From UBA1876 sp003446665 (GTDB lineage: Bacteria; Synergistota; Synergistia; Synergistales; Thermovirgaceae), in contig CP159918.1 in assembly GCA_040616305.1 (NCBI GenBank), positions 2,046,001 to 2,110,000 of the forward strand: 64,000 nt of DNA. The letters run 5' to 3'. Under the pieces are notes generated by a model, which was not told the DNA's origin, did no database searches, and saw only the letters and a list, made by a program, of their open reading frames with translations. The translations under genes and the position numbers were made by a program. Position 1 is the stretch's first letter. The number at the start of each line of letters is the position of its first letter. Shown in pieces: positions 8,587 through 17,547 of the stretch.

Positions 8587-9882
8587 ATGGCATCCGCCCT
8601 TTTCCTTCTGATCTTGTTCTTTTCCCTCATGATCATCGGCGCCCCCCTTTATGTTTCGCTGCTTTTTACGGGGATAGCGGGAGTTTTCAGTACCGGCGGC
8701 GTGGGGCTGCTCCGGGTGGTGCCCCAACAGTTTTTTGGCGGCATGGACGTCTTCTCCCTCATGGCCATCCCCTTTTTCATAATGACGGGCATCATGATGA
8801 ATAAAAGCGGCCTTACTGACCGGCTTATCGAACTCAGTCGTCTGCTGGTCGGGTCCGTGAGGGGCGGGCTGGGTTACGTAAACGTGGTTAGCGGCATCAT
8901 CCTGGCAGGCGTCAACGGCTCCGCCGCCGCCGACGCCTCGGCACTTTCGTCGATTCTGATACCCGCCATGGTCAAGGAGGGTTTCCCCCGCCCCTACGCG
9001 GCGGGACTCACGGCGGGGAGCTCGCTGATCGGCCCCATCATCCCGCCCAGCATCTTCATGATCATATACGCATCAATGACCAACACGTCCGTGGGCGGCC
9101 TCTTCGCCGCCGGGATCCTGCCGGGCATCGTACTCGGAGGCGCCTTCATGGCCATGAACGCCTGGTTTTCCGTCCGCCACAACGTCCCCAAGGCCGACGC
9201 CAGGGACGTCCGTTCCCGTGCACGGGAGATCCTTCTTTCTTCCATACCATCACTCATCGCGCCTTTTATCATCATAGGGGGCATCGTCACAGGGGTGGTG
9301 ACGCCCACCGAGTCAGGCGCGCTGGCCGTTGCCTACTGCGTCGCGGCCGGGTTTTTCTGGACACGGGAACTCTCGCCGAAGGACCTCTGGGACGGTCTCT
9401 ACGAAACTGTGCGGCTGACCAGCGCCATCTTTCTCATCATGGGAGCCGCCACGGTGGTGGGATGGTACCTCAAGTGGGAGCGCGTCACCTGGCATCTTTC
9501 GGTCCTCATCGAGCAGGCGGGGCTCATCGAGCGCCCCTGGACGCTGATGATAGTATTGAGTGCGGTGATCTTCCTCATTGGGATGTTCATGGAGGAAGTG
9601 GCCGTTTTGACGCTGCTGACGCCCATCTTCGCACCCCTGGCCATGAAGGCCGGGATCGACCCCTTCCACTTCGGCATCGTAATGACTCTCAACGTCACCA
9701 TAGCGCTTATAACTCCACCCGTGGGAGCCTGCAACTACATCGTAGCCGCCGTGGGGAACGTCCCCATCGGCAAGCTCTTTCGGGCCATATGGCCCTTCAT
9801 AGCTGTGGCCCTGGCGGTGCTGCTTTGCATAATCTCCTTCCCCTGGATCACCGTCTCCCTGCCACGCATGCTGGGCCTGTAG
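8587..9882 (+). CDS. dctM: TRAP transporter large permease, DctM type
   Basis: A 431-residue integral membrane protein with roughly 12 hydrophobic segments, the channel-forming subunit of the TRAP importer. Typical DctM blocks are MAIPFFIMTGIMMNKSGL, GVNGSAAADASALSSI, LIGPIIPPSIFMII and TPTESGALAV. GGAGAGC precedes the ATG. It is the last gene of the dctPQM operon; a palindromic element begins 6 bases after its stop and separates it from the convergent M20 peptidase gene. Confidence 0.94.
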   Translation: MASALFLLILFFSLMIIGAPLYVSLLFTGIAGVFSTGGVGLLRVVPQQFFGGMDVFSLMAIPFFIMTGIMMNKSGLTDRLIELSRLLVGSVRGGLGYVNVVSGIILAGVNGSAAADASALSSILIPAMVKEGFPRPYAAGLTAGSSLIGPIIPPSIFMIIYASMTNTSVGGLFAAGILPGIVLGGAFMAMNAWFSVRHNVPKADARDVRSRAREILLSSIPSLIAPFIIIGGIVTGVVTPTESGALAVAYCVAAGFFWTRELSPKDLWDGLYETVRLTSAIFLIMGAATVVGWYLKWERVTWHLSVLIEQAGLIERPWTLMIVLSAVIFLIGMFMEEVAVLTLLTPIFAPLAMKAGIDPFHFGIVMTLNVTIALITPPVGACNYIVAAVGNVPIGKLFRAIWPFIAVALAVLLCIISFPWITVSLPRMLGL

Positions 9883-9888
9883 GTTTTG

Positions 9889-9994
9889 GGGGTCAGATCT
9901 TTATTTTTAGGATTTACCCCACTTTGTTTAAATCCGCAGAGTATTTAGGGATTGTCTTGGATGACAAAAATCCTAAAAATAAAGATCTGACCCC
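9889..9994. repeat. GATC-type palindromic intergenic element, copy 3
   Basis: A 106-bp element with the same 27-base arms as copy 2 and a different middle. It sits exactly between the convergent stops of dctM (9882) and the M20 peptidase (10001). Confidence 0.85.
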
Positions 9995-10000
9995 CAGGGG

Positions 10001-11257
10001 TTAAAGGTAAAAAAGCGGGAGGCTCGCCATGACCCTGGCGTCTTCGACTAGGTTCTCCACCTTCGCATATTCGTCGGGCTGATGTGCCTTTTCGTCCAGA
10101 GTGGCCCAGACAACAGCCGGTATCCCTCGCTTGCGGAAAAAGGCCGCGAAGGTGCCACCTCCTATACCGCCTACGGTGGCTTCCTTTCCGCGAAGGTCCA
10201 AGACGGCTTTCTTTAGGGACTTTACAATAGGCGAATCGGGGTCTGTTGGTTTTGGGGCATCCAGACGCTGAAGGGTTTTGAAGTGAAATCGGGGAAGGTC
10301 GCCGCTCGCAAATTCCTCTCGCACCTTTTCCACGAGAACCTGGGCGTCCCGCAATACTTCCTCGGTGGTGTATCCCGGCAGTATCCTGCAGTCAAAAACC
10401 ACTTCATGTTCGCCAGGAACTATGTTGGGCGAACCTGAGGGGTTCGAAGCCATCGTGGGCTCGAAGGTGCTCACCGGAGGATCGAAGACTTCGTCTTTCG
10501 AGTCGTATTTTTCGTGAAGCAGTTTGTCAAGCCGACTGGCATATTCCAGTGCGATCCTGTGGGCGTTCAGGCCTTTTTCGGGCATGCTGGCATGAACCTG
10601 TTTGCCCTCGACCCTGACTTTAAGCCAGAGTATGCTTTTTTCGGCGGTCTCGATGAAGGTCCCTTCCTCGTTTCCCCCGTCGGGAACGAGGACCAGGTCG
10701 TTTTCCCTGAAAAGGTCGGGATGGTTTTCAACCAGCCACTGGAGGCCGTAAGCACTACCCGTCTCCTCGTCGCTTACAAATGCCAGCACTATAGACCCCT
10801 TGGGCCTGACACCCAGGTTCATCAGGGCCTTCACCGCGTAAAGGGATGAAACAACGCTCTGGCCGTTGTCCTCGGTGCCGCGCCCGTAGACCTTGCCATC
10901 CTTTACTACCGGAGTGAAAGGGTCCGTCACGGTCCACTTCGACAAGTCCCCCGGAGGCACCACGTCGAGGTGGGTGAGTATCCATAGCCTCGGCGCTTCG
11001 GGATCCTCCCCTTCGTAATAGGCCAGAAGGTTAGGCCTGACGCCTTTTTTAGCCCTTTCGTCAGGGGAGTCGTACCACTCGATCCTGTCGAAGGGCCATT
11101 TTCCCAAAATCTCCTTCAACTTCGCGGCCTTGTCGTATTCTCCCTCGTACCCGTAATCGGGACTTATGGCCGGGATCTTGACAAGGTCCACCAGTGTCGC
11201 GACCATTTCATCGTGAAGCCCTGAAACCTCCGCTCGCAGCTTTTCCGGATCGGGCAT
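10001..11257 (-). CDS. M20 family metallopeptidase (dipeptidase/deacylase type)
   Basis: A 418-residue co-catalytic zinc peptidase of the ArgE/DapE/CNDP type. The first metal motif is THLDVVPPGDLSKW, followed by GRGTEDNGQSVVSS with the bridging Asp and the catalytic pair in SDEETGS. The lid domain includes KQVHASMPEKGLNAH and the last ligand region is LDEKAHQPDEY. It probably releases amino acids from small peptides or acyl-amino acids in the cytoplasm. It forms its own transcription unit. The family is too broad to name a substrate. Confidence 0.87.
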   Translation of the reverse strand: MPDPEKLRAEVSGLHDEMVATLVDLVKIPAISPDYGYEGEYDKAAKLKEILGKWPFDRIEWYDSPDERAKKGVRPNLLAYYEGEDPEAPRLWILTHLDVVPPGDLSKWTVTDPFTPVVKDGKVYGRGTEDNGQSVVSSLYAVKALMNLGVRPKGSIVLAFVSDEETGSAYGLQWLVENHPDLFRENDLVLVPDGGNEEGTFIETAEKSILWLKVRVEGKQVHASMPEKGLNAHRIALEYASRLDKLLHEKYDSKDEVFDPPVSTFEPTMASNPSGSPNIVPGEHEVVFDCRILPGYTTEEVLRDAQVLVEKVREEFASGDLPRFHFKTLQRLDAPKPTDPDSPIVKSLKKAVLDLRGKEATVGGIGGGTFAAFFRKRGIPAVVWATLDEKAHQPDEYAKVENLVEDARVMASLPLFYL

Positions 11258-11561
11258 TTCCGCTACACCTCCAGGTTTTCATTCCTCGGCCTGTGTCGCT
11301 CTGAGCTGTCTGTAAAAACACATGAGTATCCATGGGGATAATTAAGCGCAACACACCTTCTCTTCCGCGTTTTTTACCTTTACATTGCGTACGAAGACCA
11401 GATCAAGCCATTATTCAAAGTTTATCTTTTCGGCATAACCTTTTGTCAATTCGTATAATATTTCTCGGGGAAAATATATTTTTTGTAGGGCGTTTATAAT
11501 GATACTCGCACGTAAACAACAGATTACAGCTTGCAATTATTTAAATATTCTTTATTTTCAG

Positions 11562-11611
11562 AAACGCATAAAGATTCGGCCGGGAGAAACTCCCGGCCGA
11601 AAAATGCGTTT
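11562..11611. terminator. long hairpin downstream of livK
   Basis: TTCGGCCGGGAG-AAA-CTCCCGGCCGAA forms a perfect 12-bp stem, extended at its base by AAACGCAT pairing with ATGCGTTT. It lies just after the livK stop (minus strand) and probably ends that transcript. The rest of the 11258-11635 gap is AT-rich and shows no gene. Confidence 0.65.
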
Positions 11612-11635
11612 TGTGGTAAACGAAACCGGCTATGG

Positions 11636-12790
11636 CTACCTCTTCGGGTAGATGATCTTTGGATCGTCTACGACACCAAAGTGATGGAACGCACCGTCTT
11701 TTACTATCTGTACCTGTACCGGCTTGATAACCTCGCCGATATCGGTGAAGCCAGTGATTATACCCGTCACGCCGTCGAAATCACTGGTTGCGGCTATGGC
11801 ATCCCTTACCTGCTCGGGATCGGTGGTTCCAGCCCGCCTGATGGCGTCGGCTATTATCATGAACGCGTCGTAGTTGGAGGCACCCACCATGTCGGGCTCC
11901 ATGCCGTAGCGTTTTCTGTACTCGCTGATGAACTCCTGCACGACGGGCCTCGGATCGTCACGGTCGAGGTTTGTCACTATGATGGTTCCCTCGGCGGCTT
12001 CCGCACCGGCAAGTTCTATGAACTTGGGCGAATCGTAACCCTCTTCACCGAGGATCTGGCTCCTGAGACCCATTTCATAGGCCTGCTTTACGATCCCCGC
12101 CGCCTCGGCATAGTAACCGCTGGCAAGAACCACGTCAGGATCGGCGTCCTTGATGGACGTGAGATAGGCGCTGAAGTCCTTTTCTCCCAAGGGGTATATC
12201 TGGTCGTAAACCACCTTCGCCCCTTTAGCCACGGCATATTCCCTGAATCCGTCAGCCAGCGTGCGGCCGAAATCGTTGTCCATGGTCAAAAGACCAACCG
12301 TCTTGGCCTGGAGCATATCCACGGCCACGACACCCGCGCCCCTGCCCTCCACGGTACCAAGAAAACCGTTCCTGAAGCAGAAGTCGCCCGCCACGGTGAT
12401 GTCGGGGTGAACAGCGTACCCTGCGACAAAGGGGATGCCGAACTCCTGGAAGAGAGAAGCCACGGCGCGGGAAGGCATGCTGTACGATCCACCTACTACG
12501 GCCACTACACCATCCCGTTGTACGAGTTTCCTCGCAAGGCCAACGGCTTCTTTCGCCTGAGCCGCGTCATCCTCGACGATGAGTTCCACCTTTTTCCCTA
12601 AAAGTCCGCCTTTTGCATTAACCTGATCGACGGCGAGCTTTACCGAATTGGAAACGCTCAAACCATCTGCGGCGGCGAACCCCGTCAGGGGAGCCAGCAA
12701 ACCTATCTTGATCACATCGGCCGCCAAAGCGGGTCCTGCCGCCAGGGGCAATAGAAAAAGCACCAGTACCAAAAGCGCCAAACGTTTCAT
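11636..12790 (-). CDS. livK: branched-chain amino acid ABC transporter substrate-binding protein
   Basis: A 384-residue periplasmic-binding-fold protein with an N-terminal signal peptide (MKRLALLVLVLFLLPLAAGP, cleavage near ALA). The mature part starts DVIKIGLLAPLTGFAA and contains the Leu/Ile/Val-binding blocks VELIVEDDAAQAKEAVGLA and VVGGSYSMPS. It captures branched-chain or related amino acids for the LivHMGF importer encoded just upstream in the same direction. A repeat-filled gap of 530 bp separates it from livF, suggesting separately tuned expression. GGAGGTG precedes the start. Confidence 0.92.
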   Translation of the reverse strand: MKRLALLVLVLFLLPLAAGPALAADVIKIGLLAPLTGFAAADGLSVSNSVKLAVDQVNAKGGLLGKKVELIVEDDAAQAKEAVGLARKLVQRDGVVAVVGGSYSMPSRAVASLFQEFGIPFVAGYAVHPDITVAGDFCFRNGFLGTVEGRGAGVVAVDMLQAKTVGLLTMDNDFGRTLADGFREYAVAKGAKVVYDQIYPLGEKDFSAYLTSIKDADPDVVLASGYYAEAAGIVKQAYEMGLRSQILGEEGYDSPKFIELAGAEAAEGTIIVTNLDRDDPRPVVQEFISEYRKRYGMEPDMVGASNYDAFMIIADAIRRAGTTDPEQVRDAIAATSDFDGVTGIITGFTDIGEVIKPVQVQIVKDGAFHHFGVVDDPKIIYPKR

Positions 12791-12836
12791 ACACTTGCAC
12801 CTCCTCAGTGGTATTAATCGACTCTAACCAAAATTA

Positions 12837-12868
12837 TACATCACACGGGCTTCAGCCCGTGTGATGTA
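12837..12868. terminator. perfect 15-bp hairpin between livF and livK
   Basis: TACATCACACGGGCT and its exact inverse are separated by two bases. On the minus strand TAATTTT follows, which fits an intrinsic terminator or mRNA-processing hairpin ahead of livK. The right arm is the start of the first 139-bp tandem unit. Confidence 0.6.
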
Positions 12869-13279
12869 TTTGGCTTTTGACTTTATTACTTTAAACGCCT
12901 TTGCTTCCCTAACATGGCTTTTATCGGTTCGCAGGCGCTGACACCCAGCATAACAACGGCAAAAACACCCTGCGAACCGACGTACGGGCCAAAGCCCGTG
13001 TGATGTATTTGGCTTTTGACTTTATTGCTTTAAACGCCTTTGCTTCCCTAACATGGCTTTTATCGGTTCGCAGGCCCTGACATTCAGCATGACAACGGCA
13101 AAAACACCCTGCGAACCGACGTACGGGCCAAAGCCCGTGTGATGTATTTGGCTTTTGACTTTATTGCTTTAAACGCCTTTGCTTCACTAACACGGCTTTT
13201 ATCGATTCGCAGGCCCTGACACTCAGCATGACAACGGCAAAAACACCCTGCGAATCGATGTACGGGCCACAGCCCGCTA
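12861..13279. repeat. three tandem copies of a 139-bp repeat between livF and livK
   Basis: Units begin at 12861, 13000 and 13139 with GTGATGTATTTGGCTTTTGA and are nearly identical. Each contains a long hairpin, for example CGGTTCGCAGG at 12925 pairing with CCTGCGAACCG at 12969-12979. In unit 3 both arms change together (ATCGATTCGCAGG at 13201 with CCTGCGAATCGAT at 13247), so pairing is kept. Each unit also ends in a short CGGGC-GCCCG hairpin. Confidence 0.9.
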
Positions 13280-13320
13280 AAATAAAAATGCCCGAGCAGC
13301 TTTGGGTCTGCCGACCGACG

Positions 13321-14043
13321 TTAAGCTCCGAGATAAGCTTCCTTCACGGCGGGATTTTCCTTGAGTTCCGACGTCGTCCCCTCAAGGGCGATCCTTCCCG
13401 TCTCCAGGATATAGCCCCTGTGAGCCACATCAAGGGCCTTGACCGCGTTCTGTTCAACCAACAGGATCGTCAGGCCTTTTTCGCTGTTGAGCCTCTGCAG
13501 AACCGAAAAGACCAAATCCACCAGCTTTGGCATGAGCCCCATGGAGATCTCGTCCACGAGGAGGATCTTGGGCCTCGACACAAGGGCGCGCGCGATGGCG
13601 AGCTGCTGCTGCTCGCCGCCCGAGAGTGTCTGAGCGGCCTGACCACGTCGCTCCTTGAGGATAGGGAAAAGCTCGAAAGCCTCTTCGAAGGCCTCCTTCA
13701 CGTCCACCTTCTTCGATAATCCGTAAACGCCCATCCTCAGGTTCTGTTCCACCGACAGATTGGGGAAAACACGGGCCCTTTCGGGGACTATCCGGATACC
13801 CATGCGGGCCCTTTCGTGGGCCTCCATGGAAAGGAGGTCGTGTCTTTGACCCGATTCGTCGACATAAAGCACATCGCCCGAGCGGGGCTCCACCAGCCCC
13901 ATTACGGTATTGAGAAGGGTCGTCTTGCCTGCCCCGTTAGCCCCTATGATGGACACTACTTCCCCGTCCTCGACGGAAAAGGAGACCTCCTCCAGGGCTA
14001 TTATGTCCCCGTAGGCGACGGTGAGGTTTTTCACTTCAAGCAT
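13321..14043 (-). CDS. livF: branched-chain amino acid ABC transporter ATPase LivF
   Basis: A 240-residue ABC ATPase. It has Walker A GANGAGKTTLL, signature LSGGEQQQLAIARAL and Walker B ILLVDEISMGL, plus the LivF-typical ending around ILLVEQNAVKALDVAHRGYILETG. It energises import of branched-chain amino acids with LivG. The start is the ATG ending at 14043 (MLEVKNLTVAYGDI), which overlaps the end of livG by 8 bases and so suggests translational coupling. It is the last gene of livHMGF before the tandem-repeat gap. Confidence 0.93.
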   Translation of the reverse strand: MLEVKNLTVAYGDIIALEEVSFSVEDGEVVSIIGANGAGKTTLLNTVMGLVEPRSGDVLYVDESGQRHDLLSMEAHERARMGIRIVPERARVFPNLSVEQNLRMGVYGLSKKVDVKEAFEEAFELFPILKERRGQAAQTLSGGEQQQLAIARALVSRPKILLVDEISMGLMPKLVDLVFSVLQRLNSEKGLTILLVEQNAVKALDVAHRGYILETGRIALEGTTSELKENPAVKEAYLGA

Positions 14044-14806
14044 TTCCCGACGCTCCCTTTCCGAGATAGGCCTCGATGACCCTTTCATCGGACCGAATAG
14101 ATTCCGGAGGGCCTTCCGCAAGCTTCCGGCCGTGGTCGAGCACCACCAGCCTCCTGCAAAGCGACATGGCCACCCGCATGTTATGCTCTATAAGCAGGAC
14201 AGAGACCCCCCTGTCGAGGATTTTTTCGACCAGTTTCATCATCTTTTCGATCTCTTCCCGGCTTAACCCCGAGAAAGACTCGTCCAGAAGCAAAAGCTTC
14301 GGCTCAAGCGCCATGGCCCTGGCGATTTCAAGGCGCCTCAGGTTCCCCAGAGAAAGAACCGCTGAGGGGGTTTCGGCCATGTCATCGATGCCAAGATCCC
14401 TCAGGTACCCCATGGCTTTCTCTTTGTTTTCCTCTGTTTCAAAAACGGGCCAGCTTTTCACGAAAGAACCGTATCGGGGCATTCCCATGCCCACCAGTAC
14501 GTTGCGCCTTACGGACATCCCCGAAAAAGGCTTTACTATCTGGAAGGTGCGACCTATGCCCTTGGCCGCTATAACGTGGGCGGGAAGTCCACCGATGCGC
14601 TCACCGTCCAGGACGACTTCTCCCGCCGTGGGTTTGTAGACGCCCGAAATGACGTTGAAACAGGTCGTTTTCCCGGCGCCGTTGGGTCCTATCAGGCCCA
14701 GGATCTCGCCTTTTTTAACCTCGAAGGACACGCCGTCCACGGCCTTGAGTCCGCCGAAATGACGGCTCAAGTTCTCGACGCGCAGGATCATCTCGTCAAC
14801 GGCCAC
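14036..14806 (-). CDS. livG: branched-chain amino acid ABC transporter ATPase LivG
   Basis: An ABC ATPase of about 256 residues with Walker A GPNGAGKTTCFN, signature LSLGNLRRLEIARAMA and Walker B LLLLDESFSGL. The signature has LSLGN in place of the usual LSxGQ, a common LivG variant. The start is uncertain: a GTG at 14806 has GGGGAGGT at good spacing, while a GTG at 14815 and an ATG at 14791 are in the same frame. The gene overlaps livM upstream and livF downstream. Confidence 0.9.
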   Translation of the reverse strand: MAVDEMILRVENLSRHFGGLKAVDGVSFEVKKGEILGLIGPNGAGKTTCFNVISGVYKPTAGEVVLDGERIGGLPAHVIAAKGIGRTFQIVKPFSGMSVRRNVLVGMGMPRYGSFVKSWPVFETEENKEKAMGYLRDLGIDDMAETPSAVLSLGNLRRLEIARAMALEPKLLLLDESFSGLSREEIEKMMKLVEKILDRGVSVLLIEHNMRVAMSLCRRLVVLDHGRKLAEGPPESIRSDERVIEAYLGKGASGNA

Positions 14807-15680
14807 GTTCGGCACCTCCCCTTGAAACCAGCCGCATCAGGAAACTGCCCTCGCCCAGCACTCCCTGGGGTTGATAACGGACCACCAAAAGAAGGATGGC
14901 CCCGTAAAGCAGCATCCTGTACTGCACCAGAGGCCGAAATACCTCCGGCAGGGACCCCAGAACTATGGCGCCCAGAATCGGCCCCCAGATCTTTCCCATG
15001 CCCCCGAGAACAACCATGGAAAGAAGCATGATGGAAACGGGAAAGGCGAAGTCGTCGGGGCTGATGAAATACATGAAGTGGGCGTAAAGCACCCCACCCA
15101 GGCCCGCCATTGCGCTTCCCAGAGTGAAGGCCATGATCTTGAATCTCACCGGCGAGATACCCATGGCTCCGGCGGCGGTTTCGTCCTCGCGCATGGCCTC
15201 CGTGGCAAGCCCGGCCCAGGAACGCACAAAACGATGGACAAACCAGACGCACAAGGCAAGGACCACTACGACCAGGGCAAGGTATAGATTGCCCCGAAGC
15301 CGCGTACCGAAAATCTCTGGTGCGGGAATCCCCCCTATGCCCAGGGCTCCGCCGAAAAAGGGAACGTACAGGAAAATACTCCTTACGATGAAATTGATGC
15401 CAATGGTGGTTATGGCCAGAAAATCGTCGCGAACGCGCAGGCTGGGGATACCCAAAAGGGCCCCTATCAGGCCGGTGATCACCGTCGCCGCGGGAAGGCT
15501 CCACCAGAAGTTAAAGCCCAGCCTCGTGCAGAGGATGGCCGTAGAGTAGGCCCCGATCCCGAAAAAGGCGGCGTGTCCCAGGGATATCTGGCCCGCGTAG
15601 CCGACTATGATGTTGAGTCCTACGGCGACTATGGCGTAAACACCTATCATTATGGCGACTGTCGTAACGTAGCCTCCCAT
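14796..15680 (-). CDS. livM: branched-chain amino acid ABC transporter permease LivM
   Basis: A 294-residue inner-membrane permease with eight or more hydrophobic segments. LivM features are GYAGQISLGHAAFFGIGAYS near the N-terminus and the later LGGMGKIWGPILGA block. It forms the transmembrane channel with LivH. It starts 13 bases after livH ends and overlaps the start of livG, so the genes form one operon. Confidence 0.93.
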   Translation of the reverse strand: MGGYVTTVAIMIGVYAIVAVGLNIIVGYAGQISLGHAAFFGIGAYSTAILCTRLGFNFWWSLPAATVITGLIGALLGIPSLRVRDDFLAITTIGINFIVRSIFLYVPFFGGALGIGGIPAPEIFGTRLRGNLYLALVVVVLALCVWFVHRFVRSWAGLATEAMREDETAAGAMGISPVRFKIMAFTLGSAMAGLGGVLYAHFMYFISPDDFAFPVSIMLLSMVVLGGMGKIWGPILGAIVLGSLPEVFRPLVQYRMLLYGAILLLVVRYQPQGVLGEGSFLMRLVSRGGAERGR

Positions 15681-15693
15681 GGTATCCGTCTCC

Positions 15694-16563
15694 TTATCGC
15701 GTCTTTTTGCCCAAAAGTCCCTCGGGGCGGATCATGAAAACGATGATCATGGCTATGAAAGCCAGCGCGTCCCGGGGCAGCGGAATGGCGGCGTACCCTA
15801 TCAGAAGCGATTCGGCCAGGCCGATTACGAAGGCCGCAAGCACGGCGCCGGGAATGCTCCCGAGACCACCGACAACTATGATTGCAAGCGTCTTGTAGGC
15901 CGGCACGGCTCCCATGGTCGGATAGACCTGGTTGTAGTAGGCCCCGACCAGAATCCCCGCCACGGCCGCCACGGCCGAGCCCATGGCGAAGGTTATGGAG
16001 ATGATCCTCCTGGTATCAACGCCCATGGCGCTGGCGATGGCCATATCCTGCGACGTGGCCTGCATGGCGAGCCCCAGCTCGGTTTTGTCGGAAATGAACC
16101 ACAAAAGAAGGAGAATTCCGAAAGAGGTGCCCAACACCAAAATCTGCATGCCCGTTATGGCAAGCCCTCCAAAAGAAAGCGAAGGCAAGGCAAACTCGCC
16201 CGGAAAGCCCTGGATGTAAGGCCCGGCGAGAAGGCGGAGGACCTCCTCGGTGGAAAGGAAAATGGCGATGCTGGCAATGAGCGGGACGTAGGGCGGGTAC
16301 TTCAAAAGCGGGTAATAGACAAGCTTCTCAATGGCGATCCCGATGGCGGCGCATACTGCCATGGCCACCAGGATGGCTAGGACCAGGCTACCCGTCGCCC
16401 TGTAGGTGTAAAGCCCCACGTAGGCGCCGATGGCGTAGACTCCTGCATGGGCCACGTGCAGAATCCGCAGGATCCCGTAAACCATGGCGAGCCCCAGGGC
16501 TATGAGAGCGTAGATGGAACCGACGGCAAGTCCGTTTATGGTATGTTCAAGAAAAAGCTGCAT
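15694..16563 (-). CDS. livH: branched-chain amino acid ABC transporter permease LivH
   Basis: A 289-residue inner-membrane permease, first gene of the livHMGF operon. Seen are about eight hydrophobic segments, the N-terminal NGLAVGSIYALIALGLAMVY and the C-terminal VVGGLGSIPGAVLAAFVIG block typical of LivH. GAGGGGTAGAAT precedes the ATG. The 176-bp gap to the divergent oxygen-sensor gene must hold promoters for both directions; no leader peptide rich in Leu/Ile/Val codons was found there. Confidence 0.93.
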   Translation of the reverse strand: MQLFLEHTINGLAVGSIYALIALGLAMVYGILRILHVAHAGVYAIGAYVGLYTYRATGSLVLAILVAMAVCAAIGIAIEKLVYYPLLKYPPYVPLIASIAIFLSTEEVLRLLAGPYIQGFPGEFALPSLSFGGLAITGMQILVLGTSFGILLLLWFISDKTELGLAMQATSQDMAIASAMGVDTRRIISITFAMGSAVAAVAGILVGAYYNQVYPTMGAVPAYKTLAIIVVGGLGSIPGAVLAAFVIGLAESLLIGYAAIPLPRDALAFIAMIIVFMIRPEGLLGKKTR

Positions 16564-16739
16564 ATTCTACCCCTCTCGTCGTCTCAGGCATCCGTGATTC
16601 CCTGAAGGAACGGAAAACAGTATAGCTTTTAATCTTTCCTCTGACCAGACCGAACCGGCCGACCTCGACGGTTTCGTTTCCGGAAAAGGGTTCTCTTATA
16701 CTTTTTTGAAAATGAGGATTCGACCAAGGAGGAGTAGCC

Positions 16740-17537
16740 GTGGCGAAAACAGGAAGCCTGACACTTTACGAGGACCAAACCTGTCGGTTTCTTTTGCTGG
16801 GCTGGGAGGAACAGGAAGAAGAAGGCGTGGTCCAGACGAACCAGTACGTGATAAAAAGCGGAAACGAGGCCGTACTGCTGGATCCCGGCGGGGCACATGT
16901 CTTTCCGCGTGCGCTTGCAAACGTCACGGAGCTCGTGCCCTTGGACAACATCACCCATATATTCTATTCCCACCAGGACCCCGACGTAAGTTCGGGGATC
17001 ACCCTGTGGCTTTCCATGGCCGAAAGGGCAACCGTTCATATTTCCGGCCTGTGGACGAGGTTTTTGCCCCACTTCGGCGTGTTCAGCCAAAACCGCGTAA
17101 GCGCAGTACCCGACGGGGGAGGCGAGATAACCCTTAAAAACGGCCACAAGCTCGAACTCATCCCCGCCCACTTCCTACACTCCACGGGGCAACATTCCCT
17201 GTACGACCCCGTGTCGAAAATACTTTTTACCGGCGACATCGGGGCGGCCATCTTCCCGCCGGGAAAACGCTACCCTGTGGCGGAGAACCTGAACGATCAC
17301 ATGCGGTACATGGAAGGTTTCCACCGTCGCTACATGGCCTCGAGGAAAGCCCTCTCCTTTTGGGTCGACATGGTCTCCCAAAAGGACATAGAGGCGGTAG
17401 CCCCCCAGCACGGGGCCGTAATCAAGGGAAAGGACAACGTGAAGCACTTCTTCGACTGGCTGGCGGACCTCGAATGCGGCGTCGACGTCATAGGAGACTG
17501 GTACGGGGCCAAAGGACGCCTCGGGGCGCGAGGGTAG
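16740..17537 (+). CDS. ODP-type diiron oxygen-binding protein (MBL fold)
   Basis: A 265-residue MBL-fold protein of the flavodiiron-related ODP type, without a flavodoxin domain. Likely iron ligands lie in FYSHQDPDVSSG (an HxxxD version of the MBL motif), PAHFLHSTGQHSLYD, LFTGDIGAA and VAPQHGAVIKG. ODP proteins of Treponema and Thermotoga bind iron and oxygen, and one has been shown to act as an oxygen/iron sensor for chemotaxis. The gene starts at a GTG after AAGGAGGAG, and a soluble chemoreceptor follows 10 bases after its stop, supporting a sensor rather than a reductase role. Confidence 0.8.
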   Translation: MAKTGSLTLYEDQTCRFLLLGWEEQEEEGVVQTNQYVIKSGNEAVLLDPGGAHVFPRALANVTELVPLDNITHIFYSHQDPDVSSGITLWLSMAERATVHISGLWTRFLPHFGVFSQNRVSAVPDGGGEITLKNGHKLELIPAHFLHSTGQHSLYDPVSKILFTGDIGAAIFPPGKRYPVAENLNDHMRYMEGFHRRYMASRKALSFWVDMVSQKDIEAVAPQHGAVIKGKDNVKHFFDWLADLECGVDVIGDWYGAKGRLGARG

Positions 17538-17547
17538 GGACCCTTCC

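Noticed and set aside
11531..12601. Plus-strand open frame opposite livK
   Set aside because: Antisense of a well-conserved binding protein with signal peptide; composition is that of a shadow frame.
12861..13279. CRISPR-like repeat array
   Set aside because: Units are 139 bp, directly abutting and nearly identical over their full length; there are no variable spacers and no cas genes.
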